A DNA stretch of 37,487 bases. Origin: Kineosporia sp. R_H_3 (GTDB taxonomy: Bacteria > Actinomycetota > Actinomycetes > Actinomycetales > Kineosporiaceae). Of this stretch, positions 7,844 through 15,132 are shown in pieces. Every line of letters starts with the position of its first letter. Within the stretch, counting starts at the first letter, position 1. The stretch spans positions 1 through 37,487 of the forward strand of contig NZ_MWLL01000086.1 of the NCBI RefSeq assembly GCF_002198675.1. The letters are read 5' to 3'. Both the position numbers and the translations under genes were made by a program. The notes under the pieces are model-generated. The model was not told where the DNA came from and did no database searches. It saw only the letters and a program-made list of their open reading frames with translations.

Positions 7844-8317
7844 ATGACCGAGCTACGGTTCCCTGACGGGCAGGTCCTCACCATCGAGCGGACGGCGCCG
7901 GACCTGAGGTTCACCGCGTGGCTGCCGCCGGGGCTCTCCGGCCCGCCGGCCCATCGGCACCGGAACGAGTCCGAGACGTTCACCGTGCACGAGGGCCGGC
8001 TGCTCGTGCGGGTCGGGAGCGAGCGGCGCGAGCTCCTCGCGGGCGAGTCGGTCACCGTGCCGCCGGGGATGACCCACGCGTTCTCCAACCCGTTCGCCGG
8101 CCCGGCGCTCATCGGCACCGTCGAGAGCCCGGCCGGCCCGCTGCTCGCGCAGCTGACCTCGCTCGCGGCGTCGGGCGGGCGGCCGTCGATCCTGGAGATG
8201 GCCCGGATCAACGCCGACCACGACTACTCGCTCACGCTCGCAGGGCTGCCGGACGCACCGCAGCGGCTGCTGTGGCGTGGTCTCGCGCTCGTGGCGCGGG
8301 CGGTCGCGCGGGGCTGA
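7844..8317 (+). CDS. Cupin-domain protein
   Basis: A 157-residue single cupin barrel. Cupin motif 1 is PPAHRHRNESETFTVHEGRLLV (about residues 28-50), with HRH and the glutamate as metal ligands. Motif 2 is VPPGMTHAFSNP (about 77-88), with the third histidine. The C-terminal region (LEMARINADHDYSLTLAGLPDAPQ) resembles small actinobacterial cupins of unknown function. The ATG at 7844 is preceded by GGGAGC about 8 nt upstream. It is convergent with the PF07826 gene, with 15 bp between stop codons. It may be a metal enzyme or a binding protein; no substrate can be assigned. Confidence 0.85.
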   Translation: MTELRFPDGQVLTIERTAPDLRFTAWLPPGLSGPPAHRHRNESETFTVHEGRLLVRVGSERRELLAGESVTVPPGMTHAFSNPFAGPALIGTVESPAGPLLAQLTSLAASGGRPSILEMARINADHDYSLTLAGLPDAPQRLLWRGLALVARAVARG

Positions 8318-8332
8318 GGCGAACATCGCCCG

Positions 8333-9007
8333 TCACGTGCCGGTCAGCAGACGGGTCTCCCGCAGTGACGTGACAAGGCGTGCGATGCGCAGGTCCGCGG
8401 GTAGCGCGCCCCACAGCTCCTGCTCCAGAGCTCCGATGTCCCACGCCGCCACGCTGATCTCCGTGGGCACCGCCGAGGTCCGTACCTCGGTGGCTGATCC
8501 GTCATACGTGGTGAGCAGAACACCGAATCCAGGTTCGAACTCCTCGACCGCCACGATCCCTCGATGCCCGTGTCCGTCAGCGGCCCGACGAACCCACCCG
8601 AGGGAGGTCACGTCAGAACCGGTGCGGACAGCCAGCCAGATGCGCGGCGTGTAGATCGGCGGATCGGGTTCGAACGTCGGCACTGCGCTGGCGTCGCCGA
8701 TGCTGACACCTCTGGCGAGACTGTCGCACAAGGGGACGACGTGGTCACCGTTGCCGACGACGAGCCAGTCGGCTCGACGGGCAAGAGCGACGTAGTGTCG
8801 CAGCGCGTCCGGCGCGACTCCGCCACGCGCATCGCGTACCTCGACGTCGCCGTTGGATGACTCCACGAGGATCCGCGCCTGGGAAGCCGTGCTCCGCCCG
8901 GTGAGTGCATAAGCCCAGAACAACGTCCCGTCGCCGGTTCGGCCGGTGAGGCACACGCGACCGGGATAGGGCCTGGCCGCCAAGGCATCGACCACCCCCG
9001 GAGTCAC
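8333..9007 (-). CDS. IMP cyclohydrolase-like protein (PF07826)
   Basis: A 224-residue protein resembling the bacterial branch of the IMP cyclohydrolase (PurO) family, whose archaeal members close the purine ring from FAICAR to IMP. Family signatures are visible in order: PYPGRVCLTGRTGDG at about residues 13-27, YALTGRSTASQARI at 33-46, VVGNGDHVV near 83-91, FEPDPPIYTPRI near 112-123, and EFEPGFGVLLTTYDG near 157-171. It is translationally coupled to the upstream ATPase gene: its GTG start overlaps that gene's TGA (GTGA, 9004-9007). Third codon positions are less GC-rich than in the flanks. Actinobacteria normally make IMP with bifunctional PurH, so this copy probably has another role; that is inference. 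Confidence 0.78.
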   Translation of the reverse strand: MTPGVVDALAARPYPGRVCLTGRTGDGTLFWAYALTGRSTASQARILVESSNGDVEVRDARGGVAPDALRHYVALARRADWLVVGNGDHVVPLCDSLARGVSIGDASAVPTFEPDPPIYTPRIWLAVRTGSDVTSLGWVRRAADGHGHRGIVAVEEFEPGFGVLLTTYDGSATEVRTSAVPTEISVAAWDIGALEQELWGALPADLRIARLVTSLRETRLLTGT

Positions 9008-10266
9008 TCGCCCACCTCATGATCGCCGCCCCACAACGCGGACACCGGGCTGGCCCAGATGCGCTCACCGAGACGACCGGTCAGGGGTCCCGTGTACAGC
9101 ACGATCCCAGCGTGGAAGCGGTCGCCGAGCCTGTCGCGAAGGAACTTGAGTCCCCGGGCGTCCGCCTCGTTGACGGACGTCGCGGTCTTCACCTCGATGC
9201 CGATGACCCGGCCGTCCGCACGCTCGACCAGCAGATCGACCTCGACGCCCGAGCGGTCTCTGAAGTGCGCCAGCGTCAAGGGTTCGTCGACGGTCGACAG
9301 CTGCTTGGAGATCTCAGCCAGGACGAAGCTCTCCATGAACGCCCCGGCCATTCCTCCCGACGCCAGGCGGCCTGCGTCCATGCCGATGGCTGCCGCCGCC
9401 AGCCCGGTATCGGTGACATGGACCTTCGGCCGCCGGCCCTCCTTGGCGGAGACGCCGATGGTCCAGCCGGGCAGCTCCGTGATCAGGTACACGTGCTGCA
9501 GCAGGTCGAGATATGCCGATGTGGCAGTGCGTCCCATCGCCAGCTGCTCCGCGACGGCGCTGCGGCTCAGGATTCCGGAGGTCTGCTGCGCCACGAGTCG
9601 GTACAGCCGGGCAAGGGCGCCGGGGTGTCGGACATCCGACAGCTGCGGTAGGTCGCGCTCGGCGACGGACGAGAGGTAGCTGGCGAACCAGCGACTGCGG
9701 AGGTTGGGGGTCGCCCGACGTAGTGCGGCGGGATAGCCACCGGCCACGATGAGATCGAAGTAGTCGGCGCGCGACAAGGAACTGGTCACCACCGGGGGCT
9801 CCGACCCGAGCAGCGCCGGGAGCAGTCGCTCTCCTCCTTCGAGTACCTCGGCCACGGCCAGGGGAGGCAGGTACAGGCGATGCACTCGACCCGTCAGCGT
9901 CTCCGACCCGGTCGGGAGCAGGCGCGCGCCCACGGATCCCGCCAGCAGGAATCGTCCCGGCTCGCCCGTGCGGTCGACGACACGCTTGACGACCGAGAGC
10001 ACCGACGGGGCCCGCTGGAACTCGTCGATCACCACGAGCCCTTCCGACTGCAGCGCCGTGAAGGGGTCTTCCCGGATGACGCTGAGAACGGCGTCGTCGT
10101 CGAGGTCGATCACCTTCGCCGAGCGGGTATCGGCGATCTCGCGGATCAGAGTCGACTTCCCGGAACCGCGAGGGCCTTCCAGCAGGACGGCCGGCTCGTC
10201 CATCAACAGAGTGTCCAGGACGGAGCGGGCATCCCGCACAACATGCCTGGTCAGCGCGAGTCTCAC
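9004..10266 (-). CDS. AAA_14/DUF4143 ATPase with C-terminal nuclease-like motif
   Basis: A 420-residue ATPase. Walker A is GPRGSGKST (about residues 31-39), Walker B is LVVIDEF (about 76-82), and FLLAGSVG acts as sensor 1. Residues about 200-380 are DUF4143, a region containing a PD-(D/E)xK-like arrangement: GVEVDLLVE followed by IGIEVK (about 338-360). These ATPases are widespread and sporadic in bacteria and archaea and their function is poorly known. The GTG at 10266 has TAGGCT 6 nt upstream, so the transcript is probably leaderless. Four 23-bp-spaced repeats precede it. Codon use (gaa, cct, ggt, gat common) differs from the neighbours and suggests transfer. It forms an overlapping pair with the PF07826 gene. 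Confidence 0.85.
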   Translation of the reverse strand: MRLALTRHVVRDARSVLDTLLMDEPAVLLEGPRGSGKSTLIREIADTRSAKVIDLDDDAVLSVIREDPFTALQSEGLVVIDEFQRAPSVLSVVKRVVDRTGEPGRFLLAGSVGARLLPTGSETLTGRVHRLYLPPLAVAEVLEGGERLLPALLGSEPPVVTSSLSRADYFDLIVAGGYPAALRRATPNLRSRWFASYLSSVAERDLPQLSDVRHPGALARLYRLVAQQTSGILSRSAVAEQLAMGRTATSAYLDLLQHVYLITELPGWTIGVSAKEGRRPKVHVTDTGLAAAAIGMDAGRLASGGMAGAFMESFVLAEISKQLSTVDEPLTLAHFRDRSGVEVDLLVERADGRVIGIEVKTATSVNEADARGLKFLRDRLGDRFHAGIVLYTGPLTGRLGERIWASPVSALWGGDHEVGE

Positions 10267-10272
10267 GCGCTC

Positions 10273-10278
10273 AGCCTA
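10273..10278 (-). promoter_or_regulatory. -10 hexamer TAGGCT for the ATPase operon
   Basis: TAGGCT on the minus strand, 6 nt before the GTG at 10266. GGACGA of the nearest repeat lies 16 nt further upstream and could serve as the -35 element or as an operator covering it. Confidence 0.45.
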
Positions 10279-10281
10279 TCC

Positions 10282-10369
10282 TGTACCGTGCAGATCGTCC
10301 CACCACTACCGAACAAATCGTCCAAAGATCATCGTGCATATCGTCCCGGCTCTATCGTGCAAATCGTCC
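10282..10369. repeat. Four tandem 19-bp repeats at exact 23-bp period upstream of the ATPase gene
   Basis: Units end at 10300, 10323, 10346 and 10369 (starts 10282, 10305, 10328, 10351). In the gene's orientation the units read GGACGATCTGCACGGTACA, GGACGATTTGTTCGGTAGT, GGACGATATGCACGATGAT and GGACGATTTGCACGATAGA, nearest to farthest. The core is GGACGATnTGCACG; the second unit has TGTTCG instead. Separators of 4 bp are not conserved. Relative to a leaderless start at 10266 the units cover -16/-34, -39/-57, -62/-80 and -85/-103, so the nearest unit includes the -35 region. This layout suits cooperative binding of a regulator, possibly the ATPase itself. Confidence 0.75.
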
Positions 10370-10443
10370 GGATCGCTCTGTGGGGGTCTGCCCAAGGCTG
10401 TGGCGTAGTTCGTCACCCGGCCCAGGCGACGTAGCCTGTGCCG

Positions 10444-11787
10444 GTGCCCGGCGCCGTCCTCGATCTCGTCGTCCGCTACCGCAAGGGGCAGACGTACGGG
10501 GTGCACGCGCTGCTCGCGGCGCTCGAGGTGGAGCCGCCGAGCGTGCCGTACGAGTTGCACCTGGCGCGCAGCGTCGAGGAGCTCACGGACGTCGTCCGCG
10601 CCGGGGTCGCGGCGGGCCGCCGGGTGCTCACGGTGTGGTCGTTCTACTCGCCGGACTTCCCGGCGGCCGCGGCCGAGCTCGCTCAGGTCCGGGCGGCGGT
10701 GCCCGAGGGCCCGGGCGACGGGGTCGTCCACGTCGCGGGCGGTGTCCACGCGACGGCCGAACCGCTGGTGACGTTGCGGTCCGGCTGGGACGCCGTCGCC
10801 GTCGGCGAGGGCGAGGGCACGTTCGTGACCCTCGTCGAGGCGGTCGCGACCGGGGCCGAGTACCGCGGGCTGGCCGGGACGGCGCACCTGGACCGGGTTG
10901 ACGACCCGGCGGGCCGGCTCGTCAAAGGCCCTGCGGCGCAACGTCGTCCGCTCGACCACTACCCGGCGTTCCCGCACACCCGCAACCTCACGAGCCCGAT
11001 CGAGATCACCCGCGGATGTGTGTACGCATGCAAATTCTGCCAGACGCCGTTCATGTTCTCGGCACGGTTCCGGCACCGCAGCGTCGACTCGGTGCGCGAG
11101 AGCGTGCGGGTCATGCGCGGGCGCGCGCTGCGCGACGTCCGGTTCGTCACGCCGACGTCGCTGTCCTACGGCTCGGAGGGTGACGAGCCGGACCTCGACG
11201 CCGTCGAGGAGCTGCTCGCCGCGTGCCGGGACGAGATCGGCCCCGGCGGGCGGGTGTTCTTCGGGTCGTTCCCGAGCGAGCTGCGACCCGAGCACGTGAG
11301 CGTCGAGGCGTTGCGGATGCTCAAGAAGCACGTGCACAACCGGGACGTCATCGTCGGGGCGCAGTCCGGTTCGGACGACGTCCTCGCGCTGTCGGGGCGC
11401 GGCCACGGCGCCGCCGTCGTCGAGGACGCCGTCCGGCTGTGCGTCCAGGAGGGGTTCCGGCCCAACGTCGACATCATCTTCGGGATGCCCGGCGAGGGCG
11501 GGCCGCAGGCCCTAGAGACCGTCGCCCTCATGGACCGGCTCACCGCGCTCGGCGCGCGGATCCACGCGCACACCTTCATGCCGCTGCCGGGCACCCCGTG
11601 GCGCAACGAGCCGCCCGGCCGGCTCGACGCCCCGACCCGGCGCGCGCTCGCGACGCTGACGACCCGCGGCGGGGTCTACGGCTCCTGGGAGAAGCAGGAG
11701 GGCATCGCCGCCGAGATGGCCGGTGCGCGGTCCGCGGACGCCGGGCACCGGCAGGGCCGCCCGCGCCGGCTGCGCGAGGGCGGTTGA
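10444..11787 (+). CDS. B12-binding domain / radical SAM protein, MJ_1487 type
   Basis: A 447-residue enzyme with an N-terminal cobalamin-binding-like region (about 1-165, with VLTVWSFYSPDF and VHVAGGVHATAEP and VAVGEGEGTFV) followed by a radical SAM barrel. The 4Fe-4S cluster cysteines are C192, C196 and C199 in RGCVYACKFCQTPF. Downstream barrel motifs include GAQSGSDDVL, VDIIFGMPGE and HTFMPLPGTPW. The order and length match the MJ_1487 family (TIGR04013), whose reaction is unknown; related enzymes methylate unactivated carbons or make C-S bonds. GTG codons occur at 10438 and 10444. TAGCCT (10432-10437) is 6 nt before the second, which I take as a leaderless start. It stands alone, divergent from the ATPase island. 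Confidence 0.85.
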   Translation: MPGAVLDLVVRYRKGQTYGVHALLAALEVEPPSVPYELHLARSVEELTDVVRAGVAAGRRVLTVWSFYSPDFPAAAAELAQVRAAVPEGPGDGVVHVAGGVHATAEPLVTLRSGWDAVAVGEGEGTFVTLVEAVATGAEYRGLAGTAHLDRVDDPAGRLVKGPAAQRRPLDHYPAFPHTRNLTSPIEITRGCVYACKFCQTPFMFSARFRHRSVDSVRESVRVMRGRALRDVRFVTPTSLSYGSEGDEPDLDAVEELLAACRDEIGPGGRVFFGSFPSELRPEHVSVEALRMLKKHVHNRDVIVGAQSGSDDVLALSGRGHGAAVVEDAVRLCVQEGFRPNVDIIFGMPGEGGPQALETVALMDRLTALGARIHAHTFMPLPGTPWRNEPPGRLDAPTRRALATLTTRGGVYGSWEKQEGIAAEMAGARSADAGHRQGRPRRLREGG

Positions 11788-11815
11788 CCCCGGCGGGTCG
11801 GGCGGATCCTGCTGG

Positions 11816-12799
11816 TCAGGCGTTCTCGGCGTACTTGACGACGCCGACCCCGGCGAGGATGACGGCACCGCCGACGAGCTGCAACGGGGTGAGCGACTGG
11901 TCGAGCAGCAGCCACGCGAAGAGCACCGCGAAGAGCACCTCGGTGAGGCCGAGGAAGGACGAGAAGCGGGCGCCGAGGATCCGCGTGCCGGTGATGCCGG
12001 CGACGTAGGCGACGACGGCCGCGACGAGCGAGAGCCCGAGTACCGGCCAGACCCAGCTCATCGTGCGCCCGGCGAACTCGACGTCGACCCGGGGCGCCGA
12101 CAGCGGGACGACGCCCGCCGCCCCGGCGAGGAGCAGGCAGACGGCGCCGATCGCGAGCCCGCCCCAGGCCATGGCGATCGGGGGCAGGTCGTCGTCCGAG
12201 TGCGCCGACAGCACGAAGAACGCGGCCAGGCCGGCGGCGGCGCCGAGCCCCCAGAGCACACCCACGACGTCCACCCGGACCGCGCCGAGGACGTCGAGCA
12301 CGAGGACGAGACCGGACACCGAGAGCGCGGCACCGAGCGCCGTGAGCAGCGTGGGCCGGTGCCCGTGCCGCAGCCACATCCAGCCGACGACGAGGATCGT
12401 CCCGAGGTACTCCAGCAGCAGCGCGACGGCGACGTCGAGGTGCGAGACCGCGTTGAAGTAGGCCACCTGGCAGGCCGCGACCGCGACGACGCCGTAGGCG
12501 ACCACCGGGCGCCACGACCGGCGCAGCACGTGCGCCCGGCCGCGGAGCGAGACGAGCGCCGGCACCGTGAGCACGAGCGCGGCGACGCCGACCCGGGCGG
12601 TGACCGCCCCCGCCGACGACCAGCCTGCGGCGAGGAGCGCCGAGGCGAAGACGCCCGACGTGCCGAACGTCGCGAACGAGACGAGCGACAGCAGGACGCC
12701 CAGCCCCGTCGGACGACGCCCGGCCGCCGGTGCGGCGCCGTCCGGTCGCGTACCGGCACCGCCGATCGCGGGGGCCGGGGTGGACGAGGTGGCGGCCAT
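11816..12799 (-). CDS. DMT-superfamily (EamA) transporter
   Basis: A 327-residue inner-membrane permease with ten predicted helices in two EamA halves (about residues 30-170 and 180-320). The first half starts GVLLSLVSFATFGTSGVFASALL. The end of each half has the typical pattern VALLLEYLGTILVVGWMW and FLGLTEVLFAVLFAWLLLDQSLTPLQLVGGAVILAGV. The N-terminal 30 residues are Pro/Ala-rich and disordered. GGAGGG 6-11 nt upstream supports the ATG at 12799. It is divergent from the CGNR gene across 109 bp. EamA/RhtA-type proteins usually export amino acids or other metabolites; the substrate is not known. Confidence 0.87.
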   Translation of the reverse strand: MAATSSTPAPAIGGAGTRPDGAAPAAGRRPTGLGVLLSLVSFATFGTSGVFASALLAAGWSSAGAVTARVGVAALVLTVPALVSLRGRAHVLRRSWRPVVAYGVVAVAACQVAYFNAVSHLDVAVALLLEYLGTILVVGWMWLRHGHRPTLLTALGAALSVSGLVLVLDVLGAVRVDVVGVLWGLGAAAGLAAFFVLSAHSDDDLPPIAMAWGGLAIGAVCLLLAGAAGVVPLSAPRVDVEFAGRTMSWVWPVLGLSLVAAVVAYVAGITGTRILGARFSSFLGLTEVLFAVLFAWLLLDQSLTPLQLVGGAVILAGVGVVKYAENA

Positions 12800-12882
12800 G
12801 GGTGCCCTCCGGCGATCATCGACCCGGTCGCAGGAACGACGTAAGGGCCAAAAGCGTTGTGCGGCTATGACGGGCTCCACCC

Positions 12883-12888
12883 TAGGAT
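12883..12888 (+). promoter_or_regulatory. Probable -10 hexamer TAGGAT of the CGNR gene
   Basis: TAGGAT, with the transcript start expected near 12895. That places the in-frame ATG at 12867 outside the transcript and favours the TTG at 12909, which has AAAGGGG 4-5 nt upstream. Confidence 0.4.
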
Positions 12889-12908
12889 GGCGCCTGAAAG
12901 GGGTCAAG

Positions 12909-13451
12909 TTGCTTTTTGCCCATGACACCGAGATGTCGCTCTCGGCGCTCGCCGCGCTCGTCAACACCGGCCGCGGCCGCACCGAGGGCATCGCCGCCAT
13001 GGCCGACCTCGACGCCTACGCCACCACGTGGCGCTGGACGGGGAGCCGGGTCCGGGACGACGCCGAGCTGGTCGCCGTCCGGGCGCTGCGCGGCCGCCTC
13101 GAGCAGCTCTGGACCCTCGACGAGGACGGCGCCGTCCTGCTCGTCAACGACCTGCTGCGCGAGGCGAACGCGCTGCCCCAGCTGGTCCGCCACGACGGCT
13201 GGGACTACCACATGCACGCGACGTCCCCCGAGGCCCCGCTCGCCGAGCGGATGGCCGTCGAGGCCGCGATGGCGATGGTCGACGTCATCCGGAGCAAGGA
13301 GCTCGACCGGCTGCGGGTCTGCGCGGCGGACGACTGCTCCGACGTCATGGTCGACCTGTCGAAGAACCGGTCCCGGCGGTTCTGCGACACGACGTGCGCG
13401 AACCGCACGAACGTCGCGGCGTTCCGGGCGAGGCGGGCCGCCCGCGAGTGA
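12909..13451 (+). CDS. CGNR zinc-finger / ABATE-domain protein (probable transcription regulator)
   Basis: A 180-residue protein of the actinobacterial CGNR family. The N-terminus LLFAHDTEMSLSALAALVNTG is the usual family opening. The C-terminus carries a zinc-binding cluster: RVCAADDCSDVMVDLSKNRSRRFCDTTCANR, with pairs Cx4C and Cx3C, and with ANR standing in for the GNR of the name. Family members are thought to be stress-linked transcription regulators. The start is taken as TTG 12909 because of a strong Shine-Dalgarno just upstream and the family N-terminus; an ATG at 12867 is in frame but precedes the likely transcript start. It is divergent from the DMT transporter and may regulate it. 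About 104 bp separate it from the DGPF gene, which has its own promoter. Confidence 0.82.
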   Translation: MLFAHDTEMSLSALAALVNTGRGRTEGIAAMADLDAYATTWRWTGSRVRDDAELVAVRALRGRLEQLWTLDEDGAVLLVNDLLREANALPQLVRHDGWDYHMHATSPEAPLAERMAVEAAMAMVDVIRSKELDRLRVCAADDCSDVMVDLSKNRSRRFCDTTCANRTNVAAFRARRAARE

Positions 13452-13481
13452 CGGCTGCGGGGGAGGAATCCTCTGCGAGGG

Positions 13482-13508
13482 TGTCGAATCCGAGCCGGCC
13501 CGTTCGTA
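13482..13508 (+). promoter_or_regulatory. ECF42-type promoter, TGTCGA -35 and CGTA -10
   Basis: TGTCGA at 13482-13487 and CGTA at 13505-13508, separated by 17 bp. TGTCGA is the -35 element reported for ECF42 sigma factors. The site lies 48 bp before the DGPF start codon, so the sigma factor encoded here most likely transcribes its own operon. Confidence 0.6.
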
Positions 13509-13555
13509 GCCAGGGTGGGAGCACCGCAGGGGTGCCCCGGACGAGGAGATCCGAG

Positions 13556-13903
13556 ATGACCCAGTACCTGCTGTCCGTCTTCCCCGACGAGGCCGCGATC
13601 GCCACGACCCCGCCCGAGGAGACCGAGCGGATGTACGCCCAGGTCGGTGCGTTCAACGAGGAGGTCAAGGCCGCCGGGTCGTGGGTGTTCGCCGGCGGGC
13701 TGCACCCGTCGAGCACGGCGACCGTCGTGCGGGCGGTCGACGGCGAGGTCGTGACGACCGACGGCCCGTACGCCGAGGCCAAGGAGGTCATCGGCGGGTT
13801 CTGGATCATCGAGGCGGCGGACCTGGACGCCGCGCTCGCCTGGGCCCGCAAGGGCACGGTCGCCTGCGGTGCGCCGGTCGAGGTCCGCCCGTTCCAGGAC
13901 TGA
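13556..13903 (+). CDS. YCII/DGPF-domain protein, ECF42 partner
   Basis: A 115-residue alpha-beta protein of the YCII superfamily. The hallmark appears as TTDGPYAEAKEVIGGFWIIEA (about residues 62-82, a DGPF variant), followed by DLDAALAWARKG and VEVRPF at the end. The start is supported by GAGGAG about 8 nt upstream of the ATG at 13556. It overlaps the ECF42 sigma gene by one base (TGATG). DGPF genes almost always accompany ECF42 sigma factors, usually as targets of the sigma factor. The biochemical role of the family is unknown; YCII proteins can have hydrolase or dehydrochlorinase-like activity. Confidence 0.92.
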   Translation: MTQYLLSVFPDEAAIATTPPEETERMYAQVGAFNEEVKAAGSWVFAGGLHPSSTATVVRAVDGEVVTTDGPYAEAKEVIGGFWIIEAADLDAALAWARKGTVACGAPVEVRPFQD

Positions 13904-15132
13904 TGACCGCCGCCGACCTCGAGCGCGTCTACCGCGGCGAGCGCGGCCGCTGCGTCGCGACCCTGGTCCGCCTCCTCGGCGACATCGACCTCGCCGAGGA
14001 GGCGGTCCAGGAGGCCTTCGCGGTCGCGGCGGCGACCTGGCCGGAGCGCGGCGTCCCGCCGAACCCCGGCGGCTGGATCACGACGACGGCACGCAACCGG
14101 GCCGTCGACCGGTTGCGCCGGGAGGCCACCCGCGGCGACCGGCACCGTCAGGCCCTGCTGCTGCACACCCCCGACGAACCGGAGGAGGTCGGTCCCGTGC
14201 GCGACGACCGGCTCCGGCTCGTCTTCACGTGCTGCCACCCGGCGCTGGCGCAGCCGGCCCAGGTCGCACTCACCCTCCGGCTGCTCTGCGGCCTCACGAC
14301 GCCCGAGATCGCGCGCGCGTTCCTCGTGCCCGAGGCGACCGTCGCGCAGCGGATCGTCCGGGCGAAGAAGAAGATCGCCGCGGCCCGGATCCCGTACCGG
14401 GTCCCGGGCGACGCCGAGCTGCCCGAACGGCTCCCGCCGGTGCTCGCGGCCGTCTACCTGACCTTCACCGAGGGGCACACGGCGACCGCCGGCGACGACC
14501 TGCTGCGCCCCGACCTGTGCGCCGAGGCGGTCCGGCTCGGCCGGCTCCTCGCCGAGCTCATGCCCGACGAGCCCGAGGTGCTCGGGCTGCTCGCGCTCAT
14601 GCTGCTCACCCAGGCCCGGGCGGGCGCCCGGGTGGCGGACGACGGCACGCCCGTCCTGCTGCCGGACCAGGACCGCTCCCGCTGGGACCGCTCGCTCGTC
14701 GCCGAGGGGCAGGCGCTCGTGCGTGCCTGCCTGCGCCGCGGTGCGCCCGGGCCGTACCAGGTGCAGGCGGCGATCGCGGCGGTCCACAGCGACGCGCCGT
14801 CCGGTGACGCGACGGACTGGCGGCAGGTCCTCGACCTCTACGACCTGCTCCTGCGTCTGACGCCGACGCCGGTGGTGGCGCTGAACCGCGCGGTCGCTGT
14901 CCTCCACGTCGAGGGTCCGCAGGCGGCGCTCGACGCGCTCGACGGCCTCCCGCTCGACCGGCTCCACCTGTTCCACGCCACCCGGGCCGACGTGCTCGCC
15001 CGGCTCGGGCGGGCCCGGGACGCCCGGGCCGCGTACGACCGGGCGCTCGCCCTCGCGACGAACGGCGCGGAACGGCGGTTCCTCCGGGGCCGCCGGGACG
15101 CGTCGGGAACCGGGACCGAAGGGGCGACGTGA
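13903..15132 (+). CDS. ECF42-group RNA polymerase sigma factor with C-terminal TPR extension
   Basis: A 409-residue sigma factor. Region 2 spans about residues 5-75 (ERVYRGERGRCVATLVRLLGDIDLAEEAVQEAF, then PNPGGWITTTARNRAVDRLRRE). Region 4 spans about 105-160 (LRLVFTCCHPALAQPAQVALTLRLLCGLTTPEIARAFLVPEATVAQRIVRAKKKI). A long C-terminal extension of about 230 residues (DUF6596 then TPR-like helices, AVALNRAVAV and RADVLARLGRARDARAAYDRAL) replaces an anti-sigma factor as the likely control element. It follows the DGPF gene with a one-base overlap. The upstream TGTCGA promoter points to positive autoregulation. The inducing signal is unknown. Confidence 0.93.
   Translation: MTAADLERVYRGERGRCVATLVRLLGDIDLAEEAVQEAFAVAAATWPERGVPPNPGGWITTTARNRAVDRLRREATRGDRHRQALLLHTPDEPEEVGPVRDDRLRLVFTCCHPALAQPAQVALTLRLLCGLTTPEIARAFLVPEATVAQRIVRAKKKIAAARIPYRVPGDAELPERLPPVLAAVYLTFTEGHTATAGDDLLRPDLCAEAVRLGRLLAELMPDEPEVLGLLALMLLTQARAGARVADDGTPVLLPDQDRSRWDRSLVAEGQALVRACLRRGAPGPYQVQAAIAAVHSDAPSGDATDWRQVLDLYDLLLRLTPTPVVALNRAVAVLHVEGPQAALDALDGLPLDRLHLFHATRADVLARLGRARDARAAYDRALALATNGAERRFLRGRRDASGTGTEGAT

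Noticed and set aside
10282-10369. CRISPR array
   Set aside because: Spacers would be only 4 bp and repeats 19 bp, with no cas genes. Regulator binding sites fit better.
10282-10369. Plasmid replication iterons
   Set aside because: No replication initiator or partition gene is nearby, and the flanks look chromosomal.
12867-12908. ATG at 12867 as the start of the CGNR gene
   Set aside because: The likely -10 (TAGGAT, 12883-12888) lies downstream of it, and it adds residues outside the family N-terminus. TTG 12909 has a strong Shine-Dalgarno.
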